A DNA stretch of 64,000 bases. Source: Eupeodes corollae. Lineage: Eukaryota; Arthropoda; Insecta; Diptera; Syrphidae. The notes beneath the pieces were generated by a model. That model worked only from the letters and a program-made list of their open reading frames with translations, had not been told where the DNA came from and searched no databases. Within the stretch, counting starts at the first letter, position 1; every line of letters begins with the position of its first letter. A program made the translations under genes and the position numbers. Positions 19,036 through 32,479 of this stretch are shown in pieces. The DNA lies in assembly GCF_945859685.1 (NCBI RefSeq), contig NC_079148.1, forward strand, positions 90,711,007 through 90,775,006. The letters run 5' to 3'.

Positions 19036-21555
19036 TTTTAAGTTTGTTTTTAGTTAAGCCTTGAATTCTTTTTTGAACTCGTGAAGAGATTTATTTAGGT
19101 TTTATTATATTTCTAAAATTTCGTTAACTGAAACCATACAGCTTAAAAAGACCTTAGCTTGTTTCAATTGTAATAGACAACGACTTGAAATTAAAACTTA
19201 ACACAAATCAAAAGCTGAAAACGAAAAAAGAAAAACAAAATTACTTCTAGGTAGCCCTGGCTCTGGGTTGTTTATCGTCGCCGTCGATTTCACACGAATC
19301 GTGCCATTTGAGCCTTACCTTGGTAGACCTGTTTCAGTAAGTTGAAAGCAGCACATGAGTTCGGCTAAGCTCATTTGGTTTCTCTTTTCTTGAAATAAAA
19401 ATAAAACATACTTAGATATTTTGATGTAATTTAATTGTATTTTGGTGCGTATAATGAAATGTTTGTGTTGTGATTATTTTTGTTTTGTATTTTTGTTTCA
19501 AAACTAAATAAACGAGTGATATCAAAAAGAAGTTATTTTATTTAAAAATTATATTATCATTCATTCAAAAGGTGCTCTTCTGCCCTGACTTCTGCCCATG
19601 TTTTGATAATTCCCAAAAGGTTGCCCATCATCGCAATCAAAGTTTAACGTTTGTGATTTTTTCAAAGAAATATCTTAGTGTTTTCGATGAAATTTGTGTT
19701 TTTTTATTTTTTATTCATAAATTTAAAATTTTGATTAATTAATTTGTGATATTTGTTTTCGTGTTTTTGTGATCAATACACGGATTTTGCATGAGTTTGG
19801 ACTTCGCACTGTTAGATGGATAAAAATACCTGAGCACGAACATCATTGTTGGAGTTATAATCGGATATTAAATAATTACACTGTGCTGGTAAGCATCCGA
19901 AAGCTCTCGCTACTACGAAGATATTTTAATAAATACAACTTTACATAATCTATTCATATACCCATAATTTTATAAGCTATTCAAAAAGTTGCAAAAACTT
20001 TAATTACTAAATACCACCGACCGACCGGTGCGATCGAGAATGTGTTTGAAGTAGAAATTTGAATCAGAAATTTATAGGTAGTCATAGAAAATACTAAATA
20101 ATTTGGAACGTATTTTGTCAAAAATTATTTAAATTTACATTTAAATAATTTTTCCGAACCTGTTCAGAATACGCAATAAACAAAACAATATTTTAGTTTT
20201 TACCTGACTTAGTAAATACTAAACAGGTACCTAAACAATAATAAGAATGGAACAATCGATAGCCACGTAAAAGCAATAAAAACGAGAACAAATCGATTAA
20301 CGACAATTTAACTATTGATTGATTTCAAAACCAGGGAAGTACGCACCCATTTTTTCATTATATTTTTGTATTTGTACACATGTACGTAAAGTTAATTCAG
20401 GAAGCTCGCTTAAATAAATAAATAAATAATTTAAATTAAAAGTTAAAAAAAGAAGCTCGTACAGCCACGGCCTTCTTAACTTGGGCAAAACCAAAGATGA
20501 GAATATACTCGGGCGAGTGTCGTGTACTTTACGTGCACCTTCATTCATTTAACATTTTCAAAAGTATTCATGGGATACAATTGTACTCGTAATTGTACAA
20601 ACTATTATTATTGTCGGTTAGGTCGGTCGTTCGGTCGGTACAGTCGGTAAAGACAGATTTCTATAGACTTTCAAAGAGCGGCATTGGCATCGGCATCGGC
20701 ATGGTGCGGTGGAGGCGCGATTGCAAAAACCATCCGTCCATGTTGTCATGTACTTCTACTCAGTAAAGATACATTGTTTTTCGGTTTCTGACGCGGTATA
20801 TTGTTTGAATGTACTTGTACCATTGTGTTTTGCATTTGCAGTAGCTAAGCCAAGCTATAAGCTTGACGCTAGAGCTACTCGACCGGATCAGTAGCTCAAT
20901 AGTTCCCATACTAATTCAAATATTTTTCAAACAAACAATAGCGTAGCGTACTGCGCCATTAGCATAGCTCTATAGCAACAGGCACCAGCACTTTATGAGT
21001 GAAGTCGTCTCCTCGAGTTTTAGTTGCTTTTGGAAGTTGTTGCATGCAATAAGCTAACCTTCTATTTGCGATGGTATAATTGCAAAACAATGCATATCTA
21101 ATATACAACAACAATATTGAGTCTTGGAAAGATATTTGGAATTATGAAGAAAGAATATTTTATATAGGTACACTCATTTTGTATATATGTATCTAAGGCC
21201 GTAAAGCTTTGTCAGAGCCCGAGCACACTCCAAGTAATTTGATTGATTCTGCATTTTTGTAAACAGAGCTTAAAAAATTTGTAAAAATTGTGATTAACTT
21301 TGAAAAACCAAAAAAAAGTAAAGGGTTTGAAGAAATGCAGCATTGTTCTAGGAAACATAGTCTTTTTAATTTATTTGTGAACAATATTTCGATAACAATG
21401 ATGTTTCTTGTCCTATTCGATTTGATATTGTCTGGCTAGGCCTACCAATCTTCTTGGTATCATCAATTGATTTAGACATTTTCTACACTGTTTGACAAAA
21501 TTAGCATACTTTACGAATTCTAGAACTCTGACCAATAAATTTTCATCATTTTTGA
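19036..21555. other. Gene-free region
   Basis: No coding exon is supported. GGTCGGT-like repeats occur at 20620-20650 and a complementary ACCGACCGACCGG at about 20025. A short (GGCATC)n run lies at 20683-20702 and an AAAT microsatellite at 20406-20425. These could be regulatory or simply low-complexity sequence. Confidence 0.4.
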
Positions 21556-21559
21556 AATA

Positions 21560-21770
21560 TCATTTGTGCGTTGAACTGTCATGCCAGATGTTTTTTTTAC
21601 GGGTGTTTCCTTTTCCGAGGAATTGACAAGTCCTCTAAGTGTATATTGTTTTTCATGAAAAGTGCTTTCTGAAAAACGCCATAAAAACTCCAGGTCCCTT
21701 CTATTCCTGACATTACTTGCACACACGAACGATTGAGTTTTGTAGTAAGCCACTATAGGTTCTGGGGCTC
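21560..21770 (+). mobile_element. tRNA-derived SINE, copy 2 (degenerate)
   Basis: The copy starts GTGCGTTGAACTGTCATGCC, a diverged A-box side. It continues with an internal deletion of the B-box region, ACGGGTGTTTCC, GAGGAATTGACAAGTCCTC, CATGAAAAGTGCTTTCTG and GGTCCCTTCTATTCCTGACA, the same order as copies 1 and 4. Its tail is decayed. Confidence 0.7.
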
Positions 21771-22794
21771 TACGAACTTTTGTTCTACATAATTCAGTTA
21801 TTTTTTAATGTTAAGTCCTTGATTATTTCAGGTAGTATACATTCTCAAATAATCTTGTAAACTGTTTCTTTTGTATAAAAGAATCCAGAGCCTAGTCGTT
21901 AAATATGCTCATCACCCCATTTAAATTGATAAGCTGCATTGGCCAAAACCTAAACCTAAATTCTAGCGATTTAACGGAATGCCCTGCATATGAATTAAAG
22001 CAAAAATGAAGGGTATGTGTGAAAAAGGCATATACTTTTGTGTTATTTTCAAGAATTGAGATTTATTATAAAAATAATGGTTTGTCTTCAACCAAGTCGC
22101 CAAACGTTTTGGGCTTATCTGCGTAGGCAACCGACTTTACATAACTATAAAAAAATAGTCTAGTAAAGTTTTAAATCACACGATCACGCTACAGTCCCAT
22201 GACGCGAGATAATGCGCTCATCAAAAGATACCTTCAATAAATTGATTGTTTTGTTACAGAATAAAACAGAATAATTATGCTGGTAATGAGTTTGCAAACG
22301 TTGTTCAGGAGTGCATCAAGTTGACAGCTGTCACTTGAAAGGCAGTTTCTTTCCTATGAAAAAATATCAACCTAGAACAGAAATCATCATTGAAAAAAGT
22401 TAATACTGTAGAGCATATGATAAATGCGCAATTTATTTTCATTTAACAAAGTTTAATGTATTAATTCAGATGGTTAAACAAAACTGCAAAAGATAATTAA
22501 CTGAAATAAATAAAAAAGATTAAACATACTCAAAAAAAAAATAGTTTGTTTTTTGGTCTATTCAGTTCCACTTTAAACAATTTAGTAAAATATAAATACA
22601 ATGTAAATGCAAATTACTTAGCTTAAAAGATGGTTTAACTAATTTTAATTTTAAAGTCAAGGAATGGCTACTTTAACTTTTAGCACTTTGATAAATCTGT
22701 ATGACATCTGAGAGCAGTGGATGGAATAGTCCAGTCAATAGTTAGGAATATAAATTAATAGGTCCGTTTAAGTGTAGTTAATAAATAAAAATGT
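21771..22794. other. Gene-free spacer
   Basis: AT-rich with no recognised coding or repeat structure. Confidence 0.35.
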
Positions 22795-22918
22795 TGCCAG
22801 GGATGAAAGGGACCTACAGTTTATATGCCGAATCCAAACGGCTAATTTTGAGAAAGCACTTTTCATAACAATAATTACTCTTGGAACGCAACAACGCACT
22901 AACCATCACCTTGCTTAA
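22795..22918 (-). mobile_element. tRNA-derived SINE, copy 3 (fragment)
   Basis: It holds the complement of the SINE body (GGGACCTACAGTTTATATGC, CGAATCCAAACGGCTAATTT) and then AACGCACTAACCATC, the complement of the A box. The middle and tail are deleted. About 124 bp remain. Confidence 0.72.
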
Positions 22919-24209
22919 GTCCAAAAAACCTCTAACCAGGCTTTTTTTCGTTTAGTAAATCACGAAGAGTAGTTTTTATTTCCAAATAAAATTCGTGATA
23001 ATTTTCCAAATCAACAATCTCTTACTCTAATATTCGGTTTAAAAATGTTCAGCTCATCTTAACTTATTTTTCAAAAAACTTCATTAGTTTGAGTCTTCAT
23101 CTGTCAAACATGAACCTTAAAACACTGCCTAAGCATTTACGCTAAAACAGTTCTTTACAGAAAAACATAAAACAGTATAAAAGTAGTTGTTGATCTTACA
23201 GTCAATTTGGTAGTCTTAAATTTAATTTCTTGACAAAGTTCTAGTCTCTATAACTCGATTTATTGATAAATTAGAACTTGGTTGAGTTCTTACAAATTTC
23301 TTTAACAAGTTCCAAAGCTCAAGAACTATGATTTAGATTAACGTTTGAGAATAACTTGGATTGATTAGATCCTCAAATTTGTAGGTCTAGGATGCACGAA
23401 CTCGGTTTAGCAATGTGTTTACTTTTTCGATAGGCTTAATATATAGATTCATTCCAGTTTTGGTTTATTTAATTTAAGATCACAAGGATTTTTATGTGCG
23501 AAATGAAATAAATTTAGAAACAACATAAACATTAACGCTTTGCTAAAAAGTTATAATGAGAAAGTTGACAGTATTTTAAAGTATAAAATATAAATACATA
23601 AGCATTTAAACAAATTAAGCCTTTTACTTTTCGTGCCCTTAATTTTGGTTTTACATATTTTTTAAATCAAACGGTGGGAGGACATTATACATATGTATAT
23701 AAGCATTTATAATGACCATGACTATTAAGACAGCTCAAATAGACTTAAAAGCTATATAAATATTTATGTCGAGAAATAACAACCAATCTAAAATAATCAG
23801 CTGGGCAACATAACCAGCTGGAAGTGTAGGTAAATCTGTTTATAAATTAAGACAAGACGCTAGTTTTGATATCTAAAGAAATACTCAAAAATACTAAACT
23901 TTTATCAATATTGTTGCATTTTTCATCTTGACATTAATCTTTTGACTGAATTTTCTAAAAACACGTTTTCACGAAATCCAAGAAGACTTGAAAACACAAT
24001 TTTTATTTCGAATAAAAATGAGATTGTAAAACCCAAATCCTTAAATAAGCGACCGCTCCAACGAAAACTGACAGATTTTGTTTGATTTTATTTGTAAAAT
24101 GTCAGATTTTAAATCAGAACTATCAGAAAAAATAGCAAACAACACGTTAGAACTCTATTTAACCTAGATCTTATATCATCCCACACCTATGTAGCTAGCA
24201 TTTTCAAAT
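22919..24209. other. Gene-free spacer
   Basis: AT-rich, with no supported gene and no repeat recognised by eye. Confidence 0.35.
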
Positions 24210-25860
24210 AATAGCCTTAAATGGGGGTATGTTTCCTTATGGTGGCGTGTGGTAAAGGTAGTTTTCTTCCCGAAAGGATGGTAAACCTGGCCATACGGAG
24301 GCAGACTATAGACCCATTAGTCTAACATCGTTTATTTTGAAAACTTTTAAAAGGCTAGTTGATATACACATCCGAAGCACCCTGAAACCGGACTGTATAT
24401 CGGAATTTCAACATGCTTAAAGGAAAAAGCGTTGAAACAGCATTGCACAGTGTTGTCAGCATCATAGAAAAATCACTGAATGACAAGGAATACACCCTTG
24501 CAACGTTCTTAGATATTGAGGGAGCCTTCAATAACGTGAAGAAGGAAACACTGAAGCAAGCCTTGGACGACCACAAAGTCGAAAAGGCAATTACGCAGTG
24601 GATAATGTGTATGCTCAGAAAGAGACAAATTAACTCTGAGCTAGCGGAAGAAAGGGTGAGAGTAACCACATCCAGAGGTGGAATTCTTTCACCGCTACTT
24701 TGAGTTCTTTTCATGAACGGCATACTCTCTAAATTGAAATCAAGTGGAGTTAGGATAATAGCTGATGATCTTGCATTACTAGTGACTGGCAACTGATAGA
24801 CTCAAAGAGGCATTAATTGCCTTTTACTCCCGCAATAGAATTTTCGGGAAAACCTGGGGACGAAAACCTAAAATTATCAGATGGATGTGTGAACCTGAAA
24901 ACTTTGACAAAAGTTCAAAGACTTGCGTGCATTGGCATTACGGGAGCAATGAAATCCACTCCAACTACGGGACTGGAAGTTATACTCAATCTAATTCCCC
25001 TAGACCTCCATGTTCAAGAATCTGCTGCGAAAAGTGCCCTGAGACTTAGTCAAACTAAAGTCTAGATAAACAGTTCCATATTATATGATCCTTCATAAAG
25101 TTATGGGTCATAGTACTACAACAGACTATAACATACCCGTACTTGATTTTCATAAACCATTCCAGGCTGCCATCCCAAGCAGAGAGGAATGGATAGATAA
25201 TAAGCCATACTCCAGTGAGTCTATAATAGCTATCTATACTGATGGCTCTTAAATTGACACTGGTGTAGGGGCAGGCTTCTATTCTGAATCTCTCAAGTTA
25301 ACCGCCTCGCTTAGGCTTCCAAACTACAGTAGTGTCTTCCAAGCGGAGGTCCTGGCAGTGACAACAGCTGCTAAAAAGGTATCAATTATGGCAATACCAT
25401 GAGCTGATATCTTTTTTTACATTGATAGCCAAGCGGCAATAAAAGCGGTTACTGCAACTGAGGTAAAATCAAACTTGTTTCATGCTGCCGCGAAGAGCGG
25501 AAGGTTCTTGGCGCACAGCACAATATTAGACTCTGCTGATTCCCAGGCCACAGCGATAAACTAGGCAACGAGAAAGCCGATGATTTACCAAGATTAGGGT
25601 TAATGCTCGACGTAAGCCAAGCTCAGCTAGCTAGCACCTCTACCTGTTATTTAAAACAGGAAATCTCAAAAAGAATAACTATCAAGGCCGATGAAAGGTG
25701 GAACCTTCTTGACACCTGCGGCACTACAAGAAAGATCTGGTCCTGTTTTAATAAACAAATAACGGAAAGAACGGGTTTTTTGTCGTCTTTAGCATTTTTA
25801 AAGGGCTTTATTTTAAAAACCCCATTGTAATAGAAACATTTTAAAGTGCGATTCCGAACA
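24210..25860 (+). pseudogene. LOA-like ORF2 fragment, copy E (divergent subfamily)
   Basis: RT blocks are present: DYRPISLTSFILKTFKRLVD (24310-24370), GKSVETALHSVVSIIEKSLN, ATFLDIEGAFNNV (24500-24540) and SRGGILSPLL (24675-24703). The YADD motif is damaged (ADDLALLV). A deletion follows, then RNase H at 25205-25560 (IYTDGS followed by a stop, FQAEVLAVTTA, IDSQAAIKA) and a tail similar to the RNase H-finger linker (KIWSCFNKQ). It lacks the 3' UTR hallmark of copies A-D and is more distant in sequence, so it is an older or different family. Confidence 0.78.
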
Positions 25861-26985
25861 TCTTCCTCTTATGTTTGTGCAACAGAAAAAAACTTCAAGA
25901 ACTTGTCGACCAGTCATATTTTTTTAATTTGCATCCTATTGACTATTGACTATTTAATATATTTTATAGTGCACAGAAATAAGAAACGAAAATACGCCTT
26001 TTTTAAAATTTCTTAAAAACTACGCTCATTATTATTATAACCTCACGGAATCTTTCACATTTAAGTAGTTTAAAGAACGCAGGGCCAAATTAATCAATTG
26101 TTTTACTCCAATAACAATAATCAAAAACAAAACTCCAGCACAATAAAAGGATGTGGAGTGTAGGTTATGCAGAAAAGCATACACGACTATAAAATGTTGA
26201 TTGCATTAAGTTCTTTTAAAGCAAACTTATGTACTTAACAACATTCTCATGAATGTATGAATTAAACAAGTAATTTCCCATAACTTACCATTAAACTGAG
26301 GTCAGCAGCTATTTTCTTGAATCGACAACCAAGCCAAGAAGACCAAATAACCAACAACTTTGAGCTTATGTGATTTTTCCTGCAACAGTTGTTGTTTATA
26401 AAAGTAAAGAAAAACAGGTCTGATTGTTTTTTATATGTTAAAGAAAAATCAACTAAAGTAAAGAGTAAGTATGACTGATTACGAGTTCCACTTGTTTTTA
26501 GTCTTGTTGAAAGTTTAACCAATTCTAGCCAACTGCCCCATAACAAGCTCGAAATGTAACTCTGATATTTTATATATTTTTTACTAAAAACTATGACATA
26601 ATTATATGAACTGGATACATTTTTTGAATGAAAGTATTTTATGTGATAAAATATTATAATTGCAATTTATTATCCCGGTATCTAGTTTTTAGAAGCCTAA
26701 TTTCAAGTATTCTTTTATAACCCCGATATGTCTGTAAATTTATAGAGTAAATTATAAAAAAAATATATATCAATGATATTCACTCAATGTCTTAAACAAA
26801 TGTGAAGTTTTTTTCATGCAAATTTATATACCAAGGGGTCTTAGGGGAGAACAATTGATTAAAGGACGAGCTTTTGGACACCGTTGAAAATGTTCTTGAA
26901 AATTCTCTAATGGAGGCTGACAAAATTTAAATAATATAATGTGTACCTTAACCTTATATTTACATATTTTAGGTGACAACTAAAG
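25861..26985. other. Gene-free spacer
   Basis: AT-rich, with no gene recognised. A minus-strand open frame of 94 codons at 26262-26546 shows no domain and is not called. Confidence 0.35.
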
Positions 26986-26989
26986 TTAA

Positions 26990-27260
26990 TAGGTTATTTT
27001 AGAACACTATCGTCCAGCAAGATACCTATTGTTTAACTATTTAATTTGGACGGCTTGGAAGCAAGATTCCAAGGGCGGATTCAGACTTTTAATGAGGGGG
27101 GGGGGGGGTCACGCTCTTAGCGTAAACATTTCAAGGGCTTAAGTGACAAATTTTGTTTTTATATTATTATTTTAGAACGCTATTGTCCAGGAAGGTATAG
27201 TCTATTTTTTAATTTAGTTGACGTTCTTTATGATGAAAGCAATCCAAGATTCTAACCGTT
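26990..27260 (+). repeat. Diverged local duplication, ~172-bp offset
   Basis: TTATTTTAGAACACTATCGT followed by CCAGCAAGATACCTATTG at 26995-27030 resembles TTATTTTAGAACGCTATTGT followed by CCAGGAAGGTATAGTCTA at 27167-27210. Between them is a G-run (about 27099-27110). Confidence 0.5.
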
Positions 27261-29640
27261 TTTTAAATATGCCATACTTACGAGCAAAACACAATATTTT
27301 AGATGGTTTTTATTGCTTTAATGGAGAAAAGTACGAAATTGTTTTGAATGTTACCTTTTTTCCTATCCTTTTTTGTTGCCATTTATGTTAATGCAAAAAA
27401 CGCTACAAAAATTTAAAAACCCAGAAAATGAGAAAGAATCTGATATCAAAAATTATCTGTTTTTTTTTGACGTAGTTTTTTCGGAATCAATTTTCGGGAA
27501 TATATTATTACTATCTCTATCAGTCTGCTTACTCGTAGATTGTAGGTGATGTTTAAAAAAAATTGATCTTAAAGGAGTCAACAAAACTTTAAAATTGTAG
27601 AGAGAAATAAGCCGGGAAGAAACTTTTGTGTGGCAGTCACAAATTACACGTTTCAGAATCTCTTTTCACTTCAGTTCTCAAGAGATCCAAAGCTTTTATA
27701 ATAAATAAATATGAAACGTGCATTGTTTTTTTCAATTAGCCATTAGTTTAACAAAAGTGTTATCTTGCCCGACTGCAATACCTCAAAAAAAATGTTCTCA
27801 AAAATTTAAATGCCATACGAAAACAATTTACATTTTCGATCATCTATAATCCTCATTAATTTGAAAATTTGACAATCTACAAGAGCTTGCATTGAAAGAC
27901 AAGGTTTATGAAATCTGTTGATTCAGTTCTTGAGAAAATTTTAAAACAAAATAACGGCTTTATGAGGGATATCCTATGCAGCAATATCAAAATAAGAAAA
28001 AAAATTAGAGAAAGTTCTAAAAAAATCTATCGGTTTACACCAACAATTTTTTATGCTGTTATTTTAAGTATCAAAAATTGACAAAAACGCCTTAAGTTAA
28101 TCGGCTTAGTTTCAATCGGCACAGTGGCTTAGGCTTTAGGGGCCAGGACAGACAGACAGACGGATGGAATGGGGGGACCCACTTTTTTTTTTACTTTTCT
28201 GCCATTGTAATGTCATGTTTGATTCGAATTTTTTTACTAATGCAACATAGTTGCCATACATATACATAGTTCCTATGTTTTGGAAGTAAAAATCACTTCA
28301 ATGTTCACTATTTATGTGCATAAAAAAAATTAGATGGAATTGAAGGCTAGTTCATGAATTTAATATATAATTGAAGATCTCTTATTCAAGGTTTCTTCTT
28401 AAAAACCTGAATAATTGCTCTTTTTCTTGGAAACAAATTTTATGAAAATAATTTAAAGCATTACTTAAGTTACAAAAATTTTAAATGTTTTTGACAGAAA
28501 AACACTTTTTGGTGAATGTCGTTAAATTACTAACACATCTTTACTTATACAACTTAACTGTATAAGCTTTATGGCCTAAGACCCCTCCCCCTCTGGATCT
28601 AGTCAAAATTTGATGAATTTGTGTTTTTGAAATAGGGCTGAATGTTAGATTCAAATGTTCTTGGTGTAGTCCTCAGTTAAAAGTGCTACTTTTTGCAACA
28701 AAGTTTAGAAAGTAAAATACAAATTTTGTTTTCAGGTACAAAAAATAATTAATTAAAAATACAATAAGGGTCATATTCACTAACTCAATACGATTAGTTT
28801 TGAATTGAAGGAAATTCCTACAAAAATACAAACAAATTATCTCCCAGGGGGGGTCATGACCCCTACGACCCCCCCTCTGGAACCGCCATTGCAAGATTCC
28901 AACAGTTTTCTAAATATCTCATGTTTAAGAGCTACGATACAATGTTTTAAATTGTTGTTGGTGCATTTAACGCAGAAATTACAGTTTTAACGGAAGATAT
29001 TTTTGCCTTGGAAAATAAAATAGAATTTTCTAGCCTTTTTGGAGTGTATTTTCTTCTAATGCAATTACCGGGAGTCTAGATTATTGTTACCTTACTTGAT
29101 CGGAGCTGATGCAAGAAGACAAATTTTTAAATATTACTGTTTTGCGTAAACCTTTTGAAAATATTTTGATCTTAATTCTCAGTTCTAAAGCATCCAAATC
29201 TAATTCACTTGAAAAAGTAGATTTTTATAATTCTGTAAGAACTTAAATGTGTTTGTATTTAATAGGAAATCAATTTTAAAAGAAATAAATACTTTAGAAA
29301 GCCTTGCATTATGGTTGTGCGTAAACAAATAATAAGGAATTGAAGACGAGTTCCAGGAATTCAAAGCAACTTAATATCAAATTTGTGAACTTTTATTCAA
29401 GGTTTCTTCTTAAGAAATTAAATATTTGCTCTTTTTCTCAGAAGAGATCCTATGAAAATTACTTTGAGCATTAGGTACCTACTTAAGTTTTTCTAAATTC
29501 TAAAGTGGGTGAAAACAAATTTCGTAGTTGTTTTTGCCAGAAAACCGCTGTTTAGTCAATTACTAACATAGCTTTAGATGAACTTTTTACTTGTACCTAC
29601 AACTTAACTTTATAAGTTTTGTAGCTCAAATACATTACAA
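27230..29640 (+). repeat. Two diverged segmental repeat units (27230-28590 and 28880-29640)
   Basis: The start blocks match (CCAAGATTCTAACCGTTTTT / CAAGATTCCAACAGTTTTCT, then TAAATATGCCATAC / TAAATATCTCATG). So do the end blocks (CTTATTCAAGGTTTCTTCTT / TTTATTCAAGGTTTCTTCTT, then TGCTCTTTTTCT, and TACAACTTAACTNTATAAG). The second unit is shorter. No ORF is present. This looks like two fossil copies of one unnamed element in direct orientation. Confidence 0.55.
28655..28890 (+). repeat. Dispersed repeat, copy 1 (relative at 33655-33850)
   Basis: TCCTCAGTTAAAAGTGCTAC, CAACAAAGTTTAGAAAGTAA, GAATTGAAGGAAATTCCTAC and a block of GGGGGGGTCATGACCCCTA align in order with 33675-33850 (TCCTCAGTTGAAAGTGGTAC ... 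GGGAATTCCTACAAAAATTA ... ATTCATGACTCCTCT). It is non-coding. Confidence 0.55.
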
Positions 29641-29990
29641 TTGGTCTAAACTGTTTATTTATTTATTTATTCATCAATATGAGATTTACAAATCTACAAT
29701 AAGACTACTTGATAAATATTTACAATGTGTACGATTTATTAAATAAACGTAAATTAGATGTAAATACTCAAAACATGAAAAATATATCAAATAATATATG
29801 AATACAAATATATAATAAATTTGTACATACATAATTAAAATATAAAATCAATTGAAATGAAAATACAGTAATTTTTTATTTTTCAAAGAAGATCTACTTA
29901 ATTGAAAATCAAAATCAATGCAATTTAAAATTAAGTTTGTTTCTTTGACACATCGGGTTATTGGTTAATTTTTCCCGTAATTAGCCTTGT
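29641..29990. other. AT-rich spacer with TTTA simple repeat
   Basis: A (TTTA)n run lies at about 29651-29669, followed by AT-rich sequence up to the LOA tail. No gene. Confidence 0.4.
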
Positions 29991-32460
29991 GTTAGGTTAG
30001 GTAAGGTTAAAGTGGCTGCGAATTCATAATCCACACACTTAGGCCCAAATAAAAGGGCCCATTATGATACCACATGAATCTAGAGAGTTATTTCCCACTA
30101 TTCGAACCATTTTAAGCTTTTTATAAAGCGCAGCAGATATTTGATTTTTAGCTAGTTCACTGGGATTATCAAAAGAGTAGTCTCCCAGATTAAGTTTGCA
30201 ACTTAGTGAAAGAGCATGTCAAGTGCAGAGAAGGTGATAGATTGTTTCCTCTTCTTACTCGTCTATACAACTCCTGCAGAAGTCATTTGAGGCTTCGCCA
30301 AGTCGTATTGCGCGTCTATATATAAGACAGTGTCCTGTAAGTATACCTATTAGGTACCTTATATGAAGTCTGCTTTGAGATAACAAGTCTTTAGAGCCCT
30401 TTAGGTCCAATGAAGGCCATATGAGTTTTGTGGCAGCGCATGTTGGTAAATTGTGCCACCTAGAGTTTGCTATCGCTAAAGCTGTTTCTTTTAGCAGAAG
30501 TTTACAAGTAGCTATCGGTATACCTGTCTTCTCCCTTTCCGAGCGAGTTCATCGGCCCTACAATTTCCTGTAATGTCTATGTGTTCCGGCACCCAACAGA
30601 GGTGAATGTTAAATTGTTGCGCCATCTCCATAAGAGATGATCGACAATCGAGGGCCGTTTGAGTGCACACAACTACCAACTCCCTCATTTGTCTTGGATC
30701 CATCTGTATAAAAATGAATGCTTTTGTAATCCAGGAGTTTTTTGTCTTCCCATTCATATCTGGATTGATTGGATACCTTGAAGTTTTTTCCAAATCGGGG
30801 TTTTAAAATAGTGTAGTCTAAGTACTTTAGAATAGTCCCAAGGAGGTTAAAAATGATGGACTGGCCCCCATTGTTGTTGGTCCATTGAGATGAGGCGTTG
30901 AATCTTATAGCTGTACTCGCTGCCACTTGTTTACTGAAGATGTCGAGGGTTGTCAGATGGAAGAGGGTGTCTAACGCTGCTGAGGGTGTGGTTCTCAATA
31001 CCCCGCTTATGCATAGGCATGCAGTGTGTTGGACTCTGCTGAGTTTGTCGTAGTATGTGACATTCTCCAGTGCAGTCCACCATACTGCAACCCCGTATAT
31101 AAGTATTGGTCGGATGACCCTATTGCTTTCTTGCAAAGGAAAAGAGCTACTGTAGCTTTTTTAACTCTTTCTTGAATATTAAGTTTTCAACTTTATTTAT
31201 TGTCCAATATCAGACCAAGATATTTGGCTTCATTGGTAAAAATTAGTGGTACGCCTTTTATTGAAGGAGGTACAATTACTGGGATCTTGTATTTCCGTGT
31301 GAAAAGGACGAAGTCTGTTTTTTGAGGATTAATACTAAGTCCACAGTGATCAGAACATCTAGTGAGCATATTAAGTGCGTTTTGGAGGAGGTCTCTCAGT
31401 GTATTAGGATGTTCTCCTGTGACGGCGATATCAACATCATCGGCATACGCAATCACTCTGTAGCCTTCCCTCTCAAGGGATATTAGCAGTTCGTCAACCA
31501 CTATGTTCAACAGGAGAGGGGACACAACACCACCTTGAGGAGTGCCTCTACCGATGGACCTTTTCGTACAAAGATCCTCCATCTTAGAGTTGATGATTCT
31601 GCTTTTAAGCTAATCTAATGCTTAAAAGTATCACAACTTACAAAGTGAGTATTCTAAGTTTAGGGTCGTCATAGCAGAAGTGATAGCGGATGTGTAAACG
31701 TTGTTGAAAGTGCCTTCAATATCCAAGAAGGCCACCATTGTATATTCCTTTTGCTCTAGGGAGTATTCGATAGTTCTTACCAGAGTGTGCAAGGCTGTTT
31801 CTACCGATTTCCCTTTTGCAGTAAGCATGCTGAGACATCGATGGTCTCTTATCAATGCTTAGGGAATGAAAACCACCTGTACTTCTCTCCATCGCTGAGG
31901 TATATAGACCAGATCTAAACAACTTTTAAAGACCATCTCAAAGATGGGCAGAGTTATGTCTATTGTAAGTTGTAGCACAGCTGGTATGATTTGATCTGGA
32001 CCTGGAGATTTATACGGTTCGAAGCTATTCAGAGCCCATTTCAATTTTTGTTTTGTAACAAGACTTTCAGGAAAAGTTAAGTTTATACCCGGCCCAGGAT
32101 GGTTTGTTGTATTAACGGATTTGGAGCTATCTGGGAAGTGGGTGTCTAGTAGCAGGTTTAGCGTTTAGCGTTTCTTCGCAAGAGTTAGTCCATGTACCAT
32201 CCGAGTTTTTAAGACAACTAGGCATGGTTGAATTTTTCGAGAGAATCTTCCTTATCCTTGATGCTTCCGATAATTCTTCTATTGAGCTACAATATTATCT
32301 CCATGAGGGCCTTTTGACTATTCTCAGTTCTTGTTTATACTTTTTGAGAGGTTCCTAATAGGAGTCCCAGTCTTGGGAATATCTAGTCTTTTTTGCACGA
32401 TTAAAAAGCCTTCTACAATCTTTCCTGATTTTTTCTAGTTCAGCAGCTCACCAATATGGT
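29991..32460 (-). mobile_element. LOA-like non-LTR retrotransposon, copy C (5'-truncated)
   Basis: It runs from the 3' tail (GTTAGGTTAGGTAAGGTT at 29991, complement of a CTAAC tail) through the conserved 3' UTR and RNase H to RT. The 5' end is lost within the pre-RT linker near 32460, as is usual for target-primed insertion. It is closest to copy B. Confidence 0.85.
30150..32460 (-). pseudogene. LOA-like ORF2 remnant, copy C (RT and RNase H)
   Basis: The best-preserved RT of the older family copies. Blocks include SPGPDQIIPAVLQ (about 32000), FLDIEGTFNNV (about 31725), GTPQGGVVSPLLLN (about 31535), AYADDVDIAVTG (about 31440) and EAKYLGLILDNK (31225). RNase H begins HFYTDGSKTNEGVG (about 30710) and then jumps by deletion to SSLMEMAQQFNIHL and NCRADELARK, so the middle with two catalytic acids is missing. 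The terminal Cys/His finger is visible in pieces at 30220-30310. Confidence 0.85.
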
Positions 32461-32479
32461 TTCTTCTTTCAGGCAGTCT

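Noticed and set aside
20620..20702. GGTCGGT/GGCATC repeats as a promoter
   Set aside because: Low-complexity only; no transcription start, TATA box or downstream exon could be linked to them.
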